64,000 nt of DNA from Streptomyces ochraceiscleroticus (lineage in GTDB: Bacteria; Actinomycetota; Actinomycetes; Streptomycetales; Streptomycetaceae), in contig NZ_JOAX01000003.1 in assembly GCF_000720485.1 (NCBI RefSeq), positions 1 through 64,000 of the forward strand. The letters are read 5' to 3'. The notes under the pieces are model-generated. The model searched no databases. It saw only the letters and a list, made by a program, of their open reading frames with translations, and was not told the origin of the DNA. Each line of letters begins with the position of its first letter. The first letter of the stretch is position 1. This document shows positions 33,173 to 42,165 of the stretch, piece by piece. The position numbers and the translations under genes are program-made.

Positions 33173-33189
33173 ATTGAGCGCCGCTCAAT
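33173..33189. promoter_or_regulatory. Operator O2 upstream of the NCS1 permease gene
   Basis: ATTGAGC-GCC-GCTCAAT, a 17-base dyad with the same core as O1, overlaps the end of a possible plus-strand promoter (TTGACC at 33146-33151, 17-base spacer, TCACAT). Paired operators at a divergent promoter suggest one TetR-type repressor for both directions. Confidence 0.65.
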
Positions 33190-33258
33190 AAAAGCGGAAC
33201 GCCACACACCGGGGCGGTACCGCCCAGCACTCGTCCGGCCTCTCAGAGGAGCCCTCTC

Positions 33259-34689
33259 ATGCCGATCGAACAACGCGGAGTCGACACGATTCCCGACGAG
33301 GAACGCACCAGCCGCCCGCGCGACCTCGTCTCCATCCTGCTCGGCTCGAACCTCGCCCTCGGCGTGGTGATCTTCGGCTGGCTGCCGGTCTCCTTCGGGC
33401 TGGGCTTCTGGCCGTCGGTGACCTCCCTCACCGTCGGCACCCTCGTCGGCACGCTCCTGACCGCGCCGCTCGCGCTGGTCTCCCTACGGACCGGCACCAA
33501 CCTCTCCACCAGCAGCGGAGCCCACTTCGGCGTACGCGGCCGGCTCGTCGGCTCGGTGATCGGCCTGCTGCTCTCGCTCGGGTACACCGCGCTCACCCTC
33601 TGGGTCGGCGGCGACGCGGTCGTCGGCACCCTCGCCCGGCTCATCGGCCTCCCCGACGGCGGCGCGAGCTACGCGGCCGTCTACGCGCTGCTCGCGGTCT
33701 GCACCGCGGCCGGCGCGGTCTACGGCTACAAGCTGCTGCTCCGCCTCTCCCGCGTCCTCGCGCTCGGCATGACCGCGATCCTCGTCGTCGGGCTGTTCGC
33801 GTACGCGCCCGACTTCACCACCGCGGCGCCGGACGGCAGCGCGTACCTCCTCGGCAGCTTCTGGCCCACCTGGCTGCTCGCGGTCGTCTCGGCCGGGCTC
33901 AGCGGCCCGATCGCCTTCATCACCCTGCTCGGCGACTACACGCGCTACATCTCCCCGCGCCGCCACAGCTCCCGCAAGGTGTTCTGGGCGACCTGCCTGG
34001 GCCTGGTCGCGGGGCTGCTGGTGCCCCAGCTCTTCGGCACCTTCACCGCGCTCGCGGTCGGCGCCGCCGACGACTACGCCGGGCCGCTCGTCGCGGGCGC
34101 CCCCTTCTGGTTCCTCGCCCCGCTCTTCCTCGCCGCCTCGGCCGGATCGGTCGGCAACGCGGGCCTGATGCTGTACTCCATGGGCCTGGACCTGGACGCG
34201 ATCCTGCCGAAGGCCACCCGCACCCAGGCCACCTACGTCGTCGCCGGGATCTCCACGTTCTTCGTCTACCTCGGCCACTTCGCCTGGGACGCACAGGACG
34301 CGATGACCTCCTTCGTCCTGCTGCTCACCGCGGTCGGCACACCCTGGGCGGTACTCACCGTCATCGGCTTCGTGCGCTGCCGCGGGGTCTACGACTCCGA
34401 GGCGCTGCAGGTCTACAACCGCCGTGCCCGGGGTGGCCGTTACTGGTACACGGCGGGCTGGAACGTGCCCGCGACGGTGACCTGGGCGGCCGGCTCGGTG
34501 GTCGGCCTGGCCGCGGTGGACACCCCGCTCTACACCGGCCCGCTCGTCCCGTACACCGGCGGCATCGACCTGTCCTTCCTGCTGTCGGCGCTGGTCACGG
34601 CCGCGCTGTACGGGGTGCTGACGCGGCGTCCGGCGACGGTGCCCGCGGCCGTCGTCCCGGTCGAGGAGGCGCCGGCGGAGGTGCCGTAG
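33259..34689 (+). CDS. NCS1-family purine/cytosine permease
   Basis: A 476-residue membrane transporter with about 12 membrane segments and NCS1 features: GSNLALGVVIFGWLPVSFGLGFW in TM1, TGTNLSTSSGAHFGVRG, and LLGDYTRYISPRRHS. NCS1 proteins import nucleobases, allantoin, hydantoins or related nitrogen compounds. ATG 33259 has GAGGAG 9-14 bases upstream. Its divergent pairing with the urease-like operon and shared operator pair suggests that it imports the compound the operon metabolises (inference). Confidence 0.92.
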   Translation: MPIEQRGVDTIPDEERTSRPRDLVSILLGSNLALGVVIFGWLPVSFGLGFWPSVTSLTVGTLVGTLLTAPLALVSLRTGTNLSTSSGAHFGVRGRLVGSVIGLLLSLGYTALTLWVGGDAVVGTLARLIGLPDGGASYAAVYALLAVCTAAGAVYGYKLLLRLSRVLALGMTAILVVGLFAYAPDFTTAAPDGSAYLLGSFWPTWLLAVVSAGLSGPIAFITLLGDYTRYISPRRHSSRKVFWATCLGLVAGLLVPQLFGTFTALAVGAADDYAGPLVAGAPFWFLAPLFLAASAGSVGNAGLMLYSMGLDLDAILPKATRTQATYVVAGISTFFVYLGHFAWDAQDAMTSFVLLLTAVGTPWAVLTVIGFVRCRGVYDSEALQVYNRRARGGRYWYTAGWNVPATVTWAAGSVVGLAAVDTPLYTGPLVPYTGGIDLSFLLSALVTAALYGVLTRRPATVPAAVVPVEEAPAEVP

Positions 34690-34706
34690 GACGGGCCACG
34701 GACGAC

Positions 34707-34755
34707 AACGGGCCGCCCCGGACGCGAGTACGTACGCGTCCGCGGCGGCCCGTTG
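34707..34755. terminator. Bidirectional terminator between permease and ilvE
   Basis: A long hairpin with a stem of about 21 bp and a single mismatch (CAACGGGCCGCC... and complement) and an 8-base loop lies between the converging permease and ilvE genes. Confidence 0.85.
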
Positions 34756-34775
34756 CAGGCGGTGCGGCGGCGGGG

Positions 34776-35864
34776 TCAGCCCAGGGGGTGCATCCAGCCG
34801 TGGGTGTCCTGCGCGGTGCCGCGCTGGATGTCCAGCAGCGCCTCGCGGAGCTTCATGGTGACCTCGCCGGGCTCGCCGCCGCTCTGCTGCCACTCGGCGC
34901 CCTTGCGCTTGACCGTGCCGACGGGTGTGATGACCGCGGCGGTGCCGCACGCGAAGACCTCGGTGAGCGTGCCGTTCTCGGTGTCGGCCTGCCACTGGTC
35001 GATGGAGACGCGGGCCTCCTCCGCCTCGTAGCCCAGGTCGCGGGCGACGGTGAGGAGGGAGTCACGGGTGATGCCGGCGAGCAGCGAGCCGGTCAGCGTC
35101 GGGGTGACGATCTTGTTCCCGTACACGAAGTACAGGTTCATGCCGCCGAGCTCCTCGACCCACTTGTGCTCGACCGCGTCGAGGTAGGCGACCTGGTCGC
35201 AGCCCTTCTCGGCGGCCTCGGCCTGGGCGAGCAGGGAGGCGGCGTAGTTGCCGCCGGTCTTGGCGTCGCCCATGCCGCCGGGGACGGCGCGCACGCGGTC
35301 CTCGGAGAGCCAGATGGAGACGGGCTTCACGCCGCCGGGGAAGTAGGCACCGGCGGGCGAGGCGATCACGAGGAAGAGGTACTCGTTGGCGGGCTTCACG
35401 CCGAGGCCGACCTCGGAGGCGAACATGAAGGGGCGCAGGTAGAGCGACTCCTCGCCGCCGTGCGCCGGCACCCAGTCGCGGTCCTGCCGGACCAGCGCGT
35501 CGCACGCCGCGATGAAGGTCTCGACGGGCAGCTCGGGCATGCCCAGGCGGCGCGCGGAGCGCTGGAAGCGCTCGGCGTTGGCCTCGGGGCGGAAGGTCGC
35601 CACGGAGCCGTCGGCCTGGCGGTACGCCTTCAGGCCCTCGAAGATCGTCTGCGCGTAGTGCAGCGTCATGTTCGCCGGGTCGATCGAGAGCGGCGCGTAC
35701 GGAACGAGCTGTGCGTCGTGCCAGCCGCGGCCCTCCGTCCACTTGATCGTCACCATGTGGTCGGTGAAGTGCCGGCCGAAGCCGGGGCCGGCCAGGATCT
35801 TCTCCCGCTCCGCGGCGGGCAGCGGGTGGGAGGAGGGCTTGAGCTCGATCGTGGGCGTCGTCAT
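34776..35864 (-). CDS. ilvE: Branched-chain amino acid aminotransferase
   Basis: A 362-residue fold-type IV PLP enzyme interconverting branched-chain amino acids and their 2-keto acids, the last step in Leu/Ile/Val synthesis. The PLP lysine lies in [13 protein letters not shown], and [17 protein letters not shown] and [13 protein letters not shown] are family blocks. ATG 35864 has AAGGA ten bases upstream; the open frame extends 60 codons further without coding support. It lies downstream of leuB, separated by a strong cruciform-type hairpin, so it probably has its own promoter in 35865-36054. Confidence 0.96.
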   Translation of the reverse strand: MTTPTIELKPSSHPLPAAEREKILAGPGFGRHFTDHMVTIKWTEGRGWHDAQLVPYAPLSIDPANMTLHYAQTIFEGLKAYRQADGSVATFRPEANAERFQRSARRLGMPELPVETFIAACDALVRQDRDWVPAHGGEESLYLRPFMFASEVGLGVKPANEYLFLVIASPAGAYFPGGVKPVSIWLSEDRVRAVPGGMGDAKTGGNYAASLLAQAEAAEKGCDQVAYLDAVEHKWVEELGGMNLYFVYGNKIVTPTLTGSLLAGITRDSLLTVARDLGYEAEEARVSIDQWQADTENGTLTEVFACGTAAVITPVGTVKRKGAEWQQSGGEPGEVTMKLREALLDIQRGTAQDTHGWMHPLG

Positions 35865-36054
35865 GAGTGCGTGTCCTTCACCGGTGTGATTGTGGCGGCT
35901 GCGCACGCGCGGCGTCCGGTCAGTACGTGGACGTCCGAGCTTCCCCTGGTGCGTGGCCCCACGTCCGATTATCGCTCGGGTGGGACCGCGGAGAGGAAGG
36001 AGGTGGCGTAGTGCGCGTGCGTGGCCTGGGGTCGATGGTCGCACCCAACCGGCG

Positions 36055-36102
36055 AGTAGCCCAGCGGCCGGGTACGTGAGTACCTGGAGCCGCTGGGCTA
36101 CT
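36055..36102 (-). terminator. Terminator downstream of leuB
   Basis: A 14-bp outer stem (AGTAGCCCAGCGGC and complement) encloses a second stem GGTAC-GTGA-GTACC. It begins 42 bases beyond the leuB stop. Confidence 0.8.
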
Positions 36103-36144
36103 GGCGGGAACAGCTCTAGAAGCTGTCGCGTTCGAGCAGCGGCG

Positions 36145-37185
36145 TCAGCCGGCTACTCGGCCGGCGAGCGCGTCGCCGATCTCGTCGGTGGTGCGCGGGC
36201 TGCCGTCGCGGGCCTCGAGGTCCGCGGCGACGGCCTCCTCGATGCGGGCGGCCTCGGCCTCGTAGCCCAGGTGCCGCAGGAGGAGCGCGACGGAGAGGAT
36301 CGTCGCGGTCGGGTCGGCCTTGCCGGTGCCGGCGATGTCCGGTGCCGAGCCGTGGACGGGCTCGAACATGGACGGGAAGGCGCCCGAGGGGTTGATGTTG
36401 CCGGAGGCGGCCAGGCCGATGCCGCCGGTCACGGCGGCGGCGAGGTCGGTGAGGATGTCACCGAAGAGGTTGTCGGTGACGATGACGTCGAAGCGCTCCG
36501 GCTGCGTGACGAAGAAGATCGTCGCGGCGTCGACGTGCAGGTAGTCGGTGGTGACCTCGGGGTACTCCTCGCCGACCTTGTCGAAGATGTTCTTCCACAT
36601 GTGGCCGGCGTGGACCAGGACGTTGTTCTTGTGGACCAGCGTCAGCTTCTTGCGCGGGCGGGCCTTGGCGCGCTCGTACGCGTCCCGGACGACCCGCTCG
36701 ACGCCGTACGCCGTGTTCAGGCTGACCTCGGTGGCGACCTCGTGGGGCGTACCGGTGCGCAGGCTGCCGCCGTTGCCGGTGTAGGGGCCCTCGGTGCCCT
36801 CGCGGACGACGATGAAGTCGATGTCGGGGCGGCCGGCCAGCGGGGTGCTGGTGTTCGGGAAGAGCTTCGACGGGCGCAGGTTGACGAAGTGGTCGAAGGC
36901 GAAGCGGAGCTTCAGCAGCAGGCCGCGCTCCAGGACACCGGAGGGCACGGACGGGTCGCCGATGGCGCCGAGCAGGATGGCGTCGTGCTGCTTGAGCGAC
37001 TCCATCTCGGCGTCCGGCAGCGTCTCGCCGGTGGCGTGCCATCGCTTGGCACCCAGGTCGTACTCCTTGGTTTCCAGCTTCACGTCCTGCGGGAGGACGG
37101 AGGTCAGGACCTTGAGGCCCTGGGCCACGACTTCCTGGCCGATACCGTCACCGGGGATCACTGCGAGGCGAATGCTGCGAGACAT
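36145..37185 (-). CDS. leuB: 3-isopropylmalate dehydrogenase
   Basis: A 346-residue NAD-dependent oxidative decarboxylase of leucine synthesis. It starts [20 protein letters not shown], has the substrate-binding arginines in LRPSKLFP and VREGTEG, the catalytic lysine in HKNNVL, and the metal-binding [11 protein letters not shown]. It belongs to the shorter actinobacterial LeuB type. It faces away from the phosphatase gene at 37314; the 128-base gap should contain both promoters. Confidence 0.96.
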   Translation of the reverse strand: MSRSIRLAVIPGDGIGQEVVAQGLKVLTSVLPQDVKLETKEYDLGAKRWHATGETLPDAEMESLKQHDAILLGAIGDPSVPSGVLERGLLLKLRFAFDHFVNLRPSKLFPNTSTPLAGRPDIDFIVVREGTEGPYTGNGGSLRTGTPHEVATEVSLNTAYGVERVVRDAYERAKARPRKKLTLVHKNNVLVHAGHMWKNIFDKVGEEYPEVTTDYLHVDAATIFFVTQPERFDVIVTDNLFGDILTDLAAAVTGGIGLAASGNINPSGAFPSMFEPVHGSAPDIAGTGKADPTATILSVALLLRHLGYEAEAARIEEAVAADLEARDGSPRTTDEIGDALAGRVAG

Positions 37186-37313
37186 GCCTGGACCCTACTC
37201 TTCGTCCCATGGGTTGACACCCGGTGTCCGGCATACGGACATGTGACGACTCGGTCAGCCGCAGTTCACCTGGTATCCGCCACCCGGTCTCCGGGCGATG
37301 TCACGGTCGCACC

Positions 37314-38918
37314 ATGGCTTCCCGTGAGACCCCCACCTCGCCCGACATTCCCCGCTTCGGCATCCCCGAGCGGCTCGCCGCCCGGATGTCCATGGCCGAG
37401 CAGCACGAGTACCTGCGCACCAAGCTGTCCCGGCGCGGGCTGCTGCGCACCTCGGCCGCCGGTGCGGGTCTCGTCGCGGGCAGCGGGCTGCTCGGCTCCA
37501 CCACGGCGTGCGCGGCGCCCGGCTCCACCGCCCTGCTCTCCGCGCCCGCCACGGCGGCGGTGGACGGCTCGATGGTGGCGCCCTTCGGCCGGCACCTGCA
37601 GTTCGGCGCCGACCCGAAGACGCAGATGCGGGTCTCCTGGCAGGTGCCGTTCGCGGTGAAGCGGCCGTATCTGCGGGTGGGCCTGAAGCCGTGGGATCTC
37701 AGCCGCAAGATCGAGGCGGAGGTGCGGGACCTGCACACTCCCGCGCTCACGAAGAAGCTGCCGGCCGTCGACCAGTACTACCTGCATGCCGCGCTGGACG
37801 GCCTCAAGCCGGGCACGACGTACTACTACGGCGTCGGCCACGACGGCTTCGACCCGGCCGACGCGCGCCACTTCTCGACGATCGGCACCTTCCGCACGGC
37901 TCCCGCGCGGCCCGAGAAGTTCGTCTTCACCGCCTTCGGCGACCAGGGCGTCAGCTACGACGCGCTCGCCAACGACCAGCTCATCCTGGGCCAGAACCCC
38001 TCCTTCCACCTGCACGCGGGCGACATCTGCTACGCCGACCCGGACGGCCAGGGCTCGGAGGAGGACACCTACGACGCGCGGGTCTGGGACCAGTTCCTCG
38101 CCCAGACCGAGACGGTCGCCAAGTCCGTGCCGTGGATGGTGACGACCGGCAACCACGACATGGAGGCGTGGTACTCGCCGAACGGGTACGGCGGCCAGAA
38201 CGCCCGCTGGTCCCTGCCGGGCAACGGCCCGGACGCGAAGCACGCCCCCGGCGTGTACTCCTTCACCTACGGCAACGTCGGCGTCGTCGCCCTGGACGCC
38301 AACGACGTCTCGTACGAGATCACCGCCAACACCGGGTACACCGGCGGCAAGCAGACGAAGTGGCTGGACCGCCGCCTCGGCGAGCTGCGCGCGGACAAGG
38401 GCATCGACTTCATCGTGGTCTTCTTCCACCACTGCGCGTTCTCCACGACCGTCTCGCACGCCTCGGACGGCGGCGTCCGCGACGCCTGGCTGCCGCTCTT
38501 CGAGAAGCACGGCGTGGACCTGGTGATCAACGGCCACAACCACATCTACGAGCGCACCGACGCCCTCAAGGGCACCAGCGTCTCCCGCAAGGTGCCGGTC
38601 GGCGGCAGCGTGGACTCCGCGCGCGAGGGCATCGTGTACGTCACGGCGGGCGGCGCGGGCAAGGCGCTGTACAAGTTCCCCGTGCCGGACAGCTACGAGG
38701 GGCACGAGAAGGACCTGGACGAGGTCGAGACGTACCACTGGACCAAGGGCGGCGGGAAGGACACCGAGAAGGTGGCGTGGTCGCGGGTGCGCTACACCGG
38801 CTTCTCGTTCCTCGCGGTGGAGGTCGAGACCGGCCACCGGCCCCGGATGAAGGTCACCGCGCTCGCCGAGACCGGCGAGCGCATCGACCACTTCGACGTG
38901 GAACGCACATCCCGCTGA
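37314..38918 (+). CDS. Tat-exported metallophosphoesterase, purple acid phosphatase type
   Basis: A 534-residue phosphatase. A Tat motif SRRGLLRTSA lies near residues 38-47, an unusually long n-region, followed by a hydrophobic stretch and a Cys-containing region that could be a cleavage site. A fibronectin-like N-terminal domain (about 90-200, ending LKPGTTYYYGVGHDG) precedes the dinuclear metal centre: GDQG, HAGDICYAD, TGNHD, FFHH and GHNHIYER supply the ligands. ATG 37314 was chosen; the ribosome-binding site is weak. It converges on the alcohol dehydrogenase gene with only 12 bases between stops. Confidence 0.9.
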   Translation: MASRETPTSPDIPRFGIPERLAARMSMAEQHEYLRTKLSRRGLLRTSAAGAGLVAGSGLLGSTTACAAPGSTALLSAPATAAVDGSMVAPFGRHLQFGADPKTQMRVSWQVPFAVKRPYLRVGLKPWDLSRKIEAEVRDLHTPALTKKLPAVDQYYLHAALDGLKPGTTYYYGVGHDGFDPADARHFSTIGTFRTAPARPEKFVFTAFGDQGVSYDALANDQLILGQNPSFHLHAGDICYADPDGQGSEEDTYDARVWDQFLAQTETVAKSVPWMVTTGNHDMEAWYSPNGYGGQNARWSLPGNGPDAKHAPGVYSFTYGNVGVVALDANDVSYEITANTGYTGGKQTKWLDRRLGELRADKGIDFIVVFFHHCAFSTTVSHASDGGVRDAWLPLFEKHGVDLVINGHNHIYERTDALKGTSVSRKVPVGGSVDSAREGIVYVTAGGAGKALYKFPVPDSYEGHEKDLDEVETYHWTKGGGKDTEKVAWSRVRYTGFSFLAVEVETGHRPRMKVTALAETGERIDHFDVERTSR

Positions 38919-38930
38919 TGGCTGCCGGGG

Positions 38931-39983
38931 TCACCCGTTGGGGAGGATCACGGCCCGGCCGTTGATCCTCCCCGCGTGCAGCCGCTCGTAGGCCAGCGGC
39001 GCGTCGTCGATGCCGTACGTCTCGACGTGCACCGACAGCGCCCCGGCCCGCGCCAGGCCGAGGACCTCGGCCAGCTCGCCGCGGCTGCCCCAGTACGGGG
39101 AGGACACCGAGACCTCGTACGCCGAGGTGCCGAAGCCGACGGGCAGCGCGCCGCCGCCGAGGCCGACGATCGTCACGTCCGCCTCGACCGCGGCCACCGC
39201 GCCCGCCGTGGTGACGGTGGGCGCCGCGCCGACGAAGTCCAGGACGAGCTGGGCGCCGAGGCCGCCGGTCAGCGCGCGGACCTTCGCCGCGGCGTCCGCG
39301 TCGGAGAGCACCGTCTCGTGCGCGCCGACCTCGCGGGCCAGCGCGAGCTTCGCCTCCCCGAGGTCGAGGGCGATGACGCGGGCCGGGCTGAGCGCGCGCA
39401 GCAGCTGGATGGCGACGTGGCCGAGGCCGCCCGCGCCGATGACGACGGCGGTGGAGCCGGGGACCAGCTTGGCCAGCGAGCGCTTGATGGCGTGGTACGG
39501 GGTGAGGCCCGCGTCGGTCAGCGGCACGGCCTGGACGGGGTCGAGGCCGCCGAGCGGCACGAGGTGGCGGGCGTCGTCGACCAGGAGGTACTCGGCGAGG
39601 GCGCCGGGCGCGCCGAGCCCGGGCGGGCGGATGCCGAGCTCGGGGGCGCGCAGGCAGTAGTTCTCCTTGCCCTCGGCGCACTTGGCGCAGGCGCCGCAGC
39701 CCCACGGGCCGTAGACGGCGACCGCGTCGCCCACGGCGAAGGCGGTGACGCCCTCGCCGAGCGCGGCGACCGTGCCCGCGCCTTCGTGGCCGAGGGTGAG
39801 CGGCAGCGGGAAGGGCAGCGCTTCCGCCGGCCATTCCATGACGGCGATGTCGGAGTGGCACACGCCGGCGGCGGTGACCCTCAGCAGTACCTGTCCGGGC
39901 CCCGGCTCGGGCACCGGTACCTCGACGACCTCGGGTGCGGCACCGACCGTGCGGTACTGCACGGCCTTCATCGTGGCCTTCAT
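38931..39983 (-). CDS. Zinc-dependent alcohol dehydrogenase
   Basis: A 350-residue medium-chain dehydrogenase/reductase. The catalytic zinc site has Cys in GVCHSD and GHEGAGTV, the structural zinc loop is CGACAKCAEGKENYC, and the Rossmann motif is GAGGLGHVA. ATG 39983 has AGGAGG six bases upstream. It resembles NAD(P)-dependent alcohol or aldehyde reductases. The 292-base divergent gap to the small basic protein gene should hold its promoter. Substrate unknown. Confidence 0.93.
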   Translation of the reverse strand: MKATMKAVQYRTVGAAPEVVEVPVPEPGPGQVLLRVTAAGVCHSDIAVMEWPAEALPFPLPLTLGHEGAGTVAALGEGVTAFAVGDAVAVYGPWGCGACAKCAEGKENYCLRAPELGIRPPGLGAPGALAEYLLVDDARHLVPLGGLDPVQAVPLTDAGLTPYHAIKRSLAKLVPGSTAVVIGAGGLGHVAIQLLRALSPARVIALDLGEAKLALAREVGAHETVLSDADAAAKVRALTGGLGAQLVLDFVGAAPTVTTAGAVAAVEADVTIVGLGGGALPVGFGTSAYEVSVSSPYWGSRGELAEVLGLARAGALSVHVETYGIDDAPLAYERLHAGRINGRAVILPNG

Positions 39984-40275
39984 GGCGAACCTCCTCGTTC
40001 CCCGCGCGACCCCGTATACATGCACTGCACAACTAAAGCCGGAACGCCCCGCCGTCTCAGATAGTAGGAAGCCCAAGTAATTGTGCAGACATCACGGCTC
40101 TACTGTCCTACTTTTGTAGAAGCCGAACGTCTCGCTCCACCCAGCGAAGGCGGCTCAGGCCGGCGCGCACTCACAGGCGACCCCTGGCGCGACCTGGCCC
40201 CGCCCGCTCCGGCGTCGCATTCCGCCTTCGTGGCATCTCGGGGATCGATCCGACGATTCTTAAGGAGACGTGGTC

Positions 40276-40413
40276 ATGGCCGACACCGCTGCCCCCGCCC
40301 GCAGGATCCGCCACCGCGTGCGTACGTCCGGCGAGACCGACCGCAGGAACGCCGCCGCCGCGCTCCAGCGCGCCCTGGACCGCCGCGACAACGGCGGCGC
40401 GACCGGGCACTGA
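40276..40413 (+). CDS. Small basic protein (45 aa)
   Basis: A 45-residue Arg/Ala-rich protein beginning MADTAAPARRIRHRV, from ATG 40276 with AAGGAGA eight bases upstream and followed at once by a perfect terminator. The good translation signals and terminator argue that it is a genuine gene although it is too short for most gene finders. The high Arg content and a predicted helical middle (NAAAALQRALDRR) suggest nucleic-acid or ribosome association, which is only a guess. I recognise no family. Confidence 0.6.
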   Translation: MADTAAPARRIRHRVRTSGETDRRNAAAALQRALDRRDNGGATGH

Positions 40414-40420
40414 AACGTGA

Positions 40421-40454
40421 GAACCGCCCCCGGCCCGAAGGCCGGGGGCGGTTC
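40421..40454. terminator. Bidirectional terminator between the small protein gene and pruA
   Basis: A perfect 15-bp stem (GAACCGCCCCCGGCC and complement) with tetraloop CGAA, seven bases after the 45-residue ORF and 12 bases from the pruA stop on the other strand. Confidence 0.9.
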
Positions 40455-40465
40455 TCTTCAGAGAC

Positions 40466-42097
40466 TCAGCCCATGTGCGGGTAGCGGTAGTCCGTCGGAG
40501 CGACCATCGTCTCCTTGATGGAGCGCGGCGACATCCAGCGCAGCAGGTTGAACTTCGAACCCGCCTTGTCGTTGGTGCCCGAGGCGCGGCCGCCGCCGAA
40601 GGGCTGCTGGCCGACGATCGAGCCGGTCGGGCGGTCGTTGACGTAGAAGTTGCCGGCCGCGAAGCGGAGCTTCTCGGAGACCTCGGCGACGACCTGCCGG
40701 TCCTTGGCGAGCACGGCGCCGGTCAGCGCGTACGCCGAGGCCGACTCCATCTGGTCCACCGTCGCGTCGAAGTCGGCGTCCTCGTAGACGTGGACCGCGA
40801 TGATCGGGCCGAAGTACTCGGTCTTGAAGACGTCGTTCTCCGGGTCCGAGCAGGCGATGACGGTCGGGCGGACGAAGTAGCCCACCGAGTCGTCGTAGCT
40901 GCCGCCCGCGATGATCTCGCAGGCCGGGTCGGCCTTGGCCGCGTCGATGGCGGCCTTGCTCTTGGCGAAGGACCGGTCGTCGATGACGGCGCCGATGAAG
41001 TTCGACAGGTCGGTCACGTCGCCCATGGCCAGGCCCTCGACCTCGGCGGCCAGCTCGTCCTTGAAGCCGTTCTCCCAGATGGAGCGGGCGATGTAGGCAC
41101 GCGAGGCCGCGGAGCACTTCTGACCCTGGTACTCGAAGGCGCCACGGGTGATGGCGGTCTTCAGGATCGCCGGGTCCGCGGTCGGGTGCGCGACGATGAA
41201 GTCCTTGCCGCCGGTCTCGCCGACCAGCCGCGGGTAGGAGCGGTACTTCTCGATGTTCTGGCCGACCTCCTTCCACAGGTACTGGAAGGTCTTGGTCGAG
41301 CCGGTGAAGTGCACGCCGGCCAGCTCCGGGTGCGGCAGTGCGACCTCGGAGACCTCCTTGCCGTCACCGGTGACCAGGTTGATCACGCCCTTGGGCAGCC
41401 CGGCCTCCTCCAGCAGCTCCATCAGCAGAACGGCGGAGTGGGTCTGGGTCGGGGACGGCTTCCAGACCACCACATTGCCCATCAGGGCGGGGGCGGTGGG
41501 CAGGTTGCCGGCGATCGCGGTGAAGTTGAACGGCGTGATCGCGTAGACGAAGCCCTCCAGCGGGCGGTGGTCCAGGCGGTTCCAGACACCGTTCGGCTGC
41601 ATCAGCGGCTGCTCGGTCAGCAGCTCACGCGCGAAGTGCACGTTGAAGCGCCAGAAGTCCACCAGCTCACAGGGCGCGTCGATCTCGGCCTGCTGGGCGG
41701 TCTTGGACTGCCCCAGCATGGTCGAGGCGGCGATCGTCTCGCGCCACGGGCCCGCCAGCAGGTCGGCGGCCTTCAGCAGGATCGCCGCGCGGTCGTCGAA
41801 GGACATCGCGCGCCAGGCCGGGGCCGCGGCGAGCGCCGCGTCGACGGCCTCCTGCGCATCGGCCTTGGTGGCGTTCGCGTACGTACCCAGCACGGCCTTG
41901 TGGTTGTGCGGCTGGACGACGTCGAAGCGCTCACCGCCGCCCATCCGCTTCTCACCGTTGATCGTCATCGGGAGGTCGATGGGGTTCTCGGCGAGCTCCT
42001 TGAGCTTCGCCTCCAGGCGGGCGCGCTCCGGGGAGCCGGGGGCGTAGCCGTGCACCGGCTCGTTGTACGGGGCGGGGACGTGGGTCACAGCGTCCAT
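40466..42097 (-). CDS. pruA: L-glutamate gamma-semialdehyde (P5C) dehydrogenase
   Basis: A 543-residue aldehyde dehydrogenase that oxidises glutamate semialdehyde to glutamate, the second step of proline catabolism. The catalytic Cys is in QGQKCSAAS near residue 327 and the general base Glu in VGETGGKDF near 292. Length and N-terminus (HVPAPYNEPVHGYAPGS) match the PruA group. It lies 68 bases downstream of proline dehydrogenase, in one operon, and is probably activated by the divergent PucR-type regulator. Confidence 0.96.
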   Translation of the reverse strand: MDAVTHVPAPYNEPVHGYAPGSPERARLEAKLKELAENPIDLPMTINGEKRMGGGERFDVVQPHNHKAVLGTYANATKADAQEAVDAALAAAPAWRAMSFDDRAAILLKAADLLAGPWRETIAASTMLGQSKTAQQAEIDAPCELVDFWRFNVHFARELLTEQPLMQPNGVWNRLDHRPLEGFVYAITPFNFTAIAGNLPTAPALMGNVVVWKPSPTQTHSAVLLMELLEEAGLPKGVINLVTGDGKEVSEVALPHPELAGVHFTGSTKTFQYLWKEVGQNIEKYRSYPRLVGETGGKDFIVAHPTADPAILKTAITRGAFEYQGQKCSAASRAYIARSIWENGFKDELAAEVEGLAMGDVTDLSNFIGAVIDDRSFAKSKAAIDAAKADPACEIIAGGSYDDSVGYFVRPTVIACSDPENDVFKTEYFGPIIAVHVYEDADFDATVDQMESASAYALTGAVLAKDRQVVAEVSEKLRFAAGNFYVNDRPTGSIVGQQPFGGGRASGTNDKAGSKFNLLRWMSPRSIKETMVAPTDYRYPHMG

Positions 42098-42165
42098 GGC
42101 GGCCGTGTCTCCTTCTGTCGGGTGCGGGTGCGGAGTCTGTACGGGGCCGGGCCCGGCCCCCGGGG

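Noticed and set aside
34788..36011. Plus-strand frame of 407 codons opposite ilvE
   Set aside because: Antisense shadow of a secure aminotransferase gene; no motif or translation signal.
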